Shown here: positions 63,300-64,000 of the stretch, in pieces
Position numbering within the stretch: the first letter of the stretch is position 1
How the letters are laid out: every line of letters begins with the position of its first letter
Assembly (NCBI RefSeq): GCF_001570565.1
Contig: NZ_BBXE01000028.1
Coordinates: 1-64,000, forward strand
Length of the DNA: 64,000 nt
Source of the DNA: Herbidospora yilanensis
GTDB taxonomy: Bacteria > Actinomycetota > Actinomycetes > Streptosporangiales > Streptosporangiaceae
Reading direction: 5' to 3'
Notes under the pieces: model-generated
What the model was told of the DNA's origin: nothing
Seen by the model: only the letters and a program-made list of their open reading frames with translations
The model's database searches: none
Translations under genes and position numbers: made by a program

Positions 63300-64000
63300 G
63301 GTCGCCTCCCGGCGCCCCGTGGGCGTCGAACGGGATCGTGCCGACGTCGTCGAACCGCACCCGCTCGCCCCGGAAGACCGGCCCGTCGACGCACGCCCTG
63401 GTCATGCGGGTGACGCCGTCGTCGCCGATCACGGGAACGGTACAGGTCATGCAGAGCCCGATCCCGCACGCCATCAGCTCCTCGACGCTCACCTGCACGG
63501 GGATGTCGAACTCGGCGCACACGGCGGTCACGCCGCCGAGCGTCGCCATCGGCCCGCAGGCGTAGACGACGTCGGCGTGCGTGTCGGCGATCACCCCGGG
63601 CAGCACGTCGACCACCGACCCGCGTACGCCGAGGGAGCCGTCGCGGGTCGTGAGGGTGGCCGTCTCGGCCATGCGGCGGGCGCGCAGAGCCCCGAAGACG
63701 CGGTCGGAGGAGGCCGCCCCGAGCACGAAGTCGACCCGGCAGTTGCGCTGCTGCAGCGCGTCGGCCAGGGCGAACAGCGCGGCGGCGCCGTACTCCGAGC
63801 CGACCAGCAGGCAGGTGGCGGGGTCGCGCGGCAGCGGGAAGGGCCGCCCCAGCGGGCCGATGAGATCCAGCGGATCACGGGCCCGCCGGTCGGCCAGCCA
63901 GGCGGTGCCCGCGCCGCGCACGGTGAAGACCAGCTCGACGGTGCCGCCGTAGTCGGGCTTCACGTCGTGGACGGCGAAGGCCCGGCGGGTGAGGGTGGAG
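63289..64000 (-). CDS. pyrK: Dihydroorotate dehydrogenase electron-transfer subunit PyrK (5' end beyond window)
   Basis: PyrK carries FAD and a 2Fe-2S cluster and links PyrD to NAD. The visible C-terminal ~237 residues include the end of the FAD domain (AVHDVKPDYGGTVELVF), the NAD-binding part (DPLDLIGPLGRPFPL, LLVGSEYGAAALFALADAL, VVYACGPMATL) and the cluster ligands ELMACGIGLCMTCTVPVI with ACVDGPVF (four cysteines). A GTG at 63963 would start a shorter frame, but coding similarity continues upstream of it to the window edge, so the gene extends beyond base 64000. It overlaps pyrD by 11 bases. Confidence 0.93.
   Translation of the reverse strand, partial: STLTRRAFAVHDVKPDYGGTVELVFTVRGAGTAWLADRRARDPLDLIGPLGRPFPLPRDPATCLLVGSEYGAAALFALADALQQRNCRVDFVLGAASSDRVFGALRARRMAETATLTTRDGSLGVRGSVVDVLPGVIADTHADVVYACGPMATLGGVTAVCAEFDIPVQVSVEELMACGIGLCMTCTVPVIGDDGVTRMTRACVDGPVFRGERVRFDDVGTIPFDAHGAPGGDRAR

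Overview
The window is a continuous stretch of a very high-GC chromosome with almost no spare space between genes. It looks like a Gram-positive actinomycete. MurE carries the DNPR motif of meso-diaminopimelate ligases. There is an actinobacterial integration host factor (mIHF), a PriA that has lost its helicase motifs, a DUF3040 protein, a TgpA/DUF58/MoxR island and a LexA box of the actinobacterial type. The gene order (pyr, mihF, gmk, rpoZ, coaBC, metK, priA, def, fmt, rsmB, rpe, rib) is the usual actinomycete housekeeping order. A Streptosporangiaceae-like organism is my inference from the flavour of the proteins, not something the sequence proves.

Positions 1-16,262 hold the division and cell wall (dcw) cluster on the minus strand: mraZ, rsmH, an ftsL-like gene, ftsI, murE, murF, mraY, murD, ftsW, murG, murC, ftsQ and ftsZ (cut by the window edge). 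Most junctions are 4-base GTGA/ATGA overlaps, which suggests translational coupling. The mraZ promoter is overlaid by five 10-bp-spaced GTGGAG-type boxes, the expected MraZ operator. FtsI has an unusual ~390-residue Arg/Gly/Asp-rich N-terminal extension encoded partly by an eleven-copy 39-bp minisatellite. A divergent plus-strand operon (moxR, DUF58, tgpA; 16,580-21,377) follows and ends at a strong hairpin terminator facing a DUF3040 gene.

Positions 22,000-29,980 hold a DNA polymerase IV gene with an SOS box in its promoter, then a methyltransferase, nusB, efp, an M24 peptidase and an AAA ATPase, then a DHA2-type efflux pump divergent from its TetR-family regulator around a shared palindrome. 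Positions 30,059-39,942 are more accessory: an F420-type oxidoreductase, a membrane-anchored EEP-fold protein, a four-gene set of molybdenum-hydroxylase maturation factors (CoxD-like AAA, CoxE-like VWA, XdhC, MobA-like) without structural subunits, an HD-domain protein and an ssuC-ssuB-ssuA-ssuD sulfonate operon.

Positions 39,939-46,098 hold a PH-domain protein and the riboflavin operon (ribD, ribE, ribM, ribBA, ribH) behind an FMN riboswitch, then a DUF2236 protein and rpe. A two-gene ABC exporter lies on the opposite strand between rpe and rsmB. Positions 47,836-64,000 return to housekeeping: rsmB, fmt, def, a pair of related proteins of unknown function, priA, a metK terminator and metK, a small PH-like protein, coaBC, a ~980-bp gene-free tract with two minisatellites and tandem hairpins, then rpoZ, gmk, mihF, pyrF, pyrD and pyrK (cut by the window edge).

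The observations I consider most worth following are the FtsI extension and its minisatellite, the pair of unknown proteins at 50,814-53,752, the decayed second copy of the priA 3' end, the LexA box over dinB, and the repeat-rich tract upstream of coaBC.
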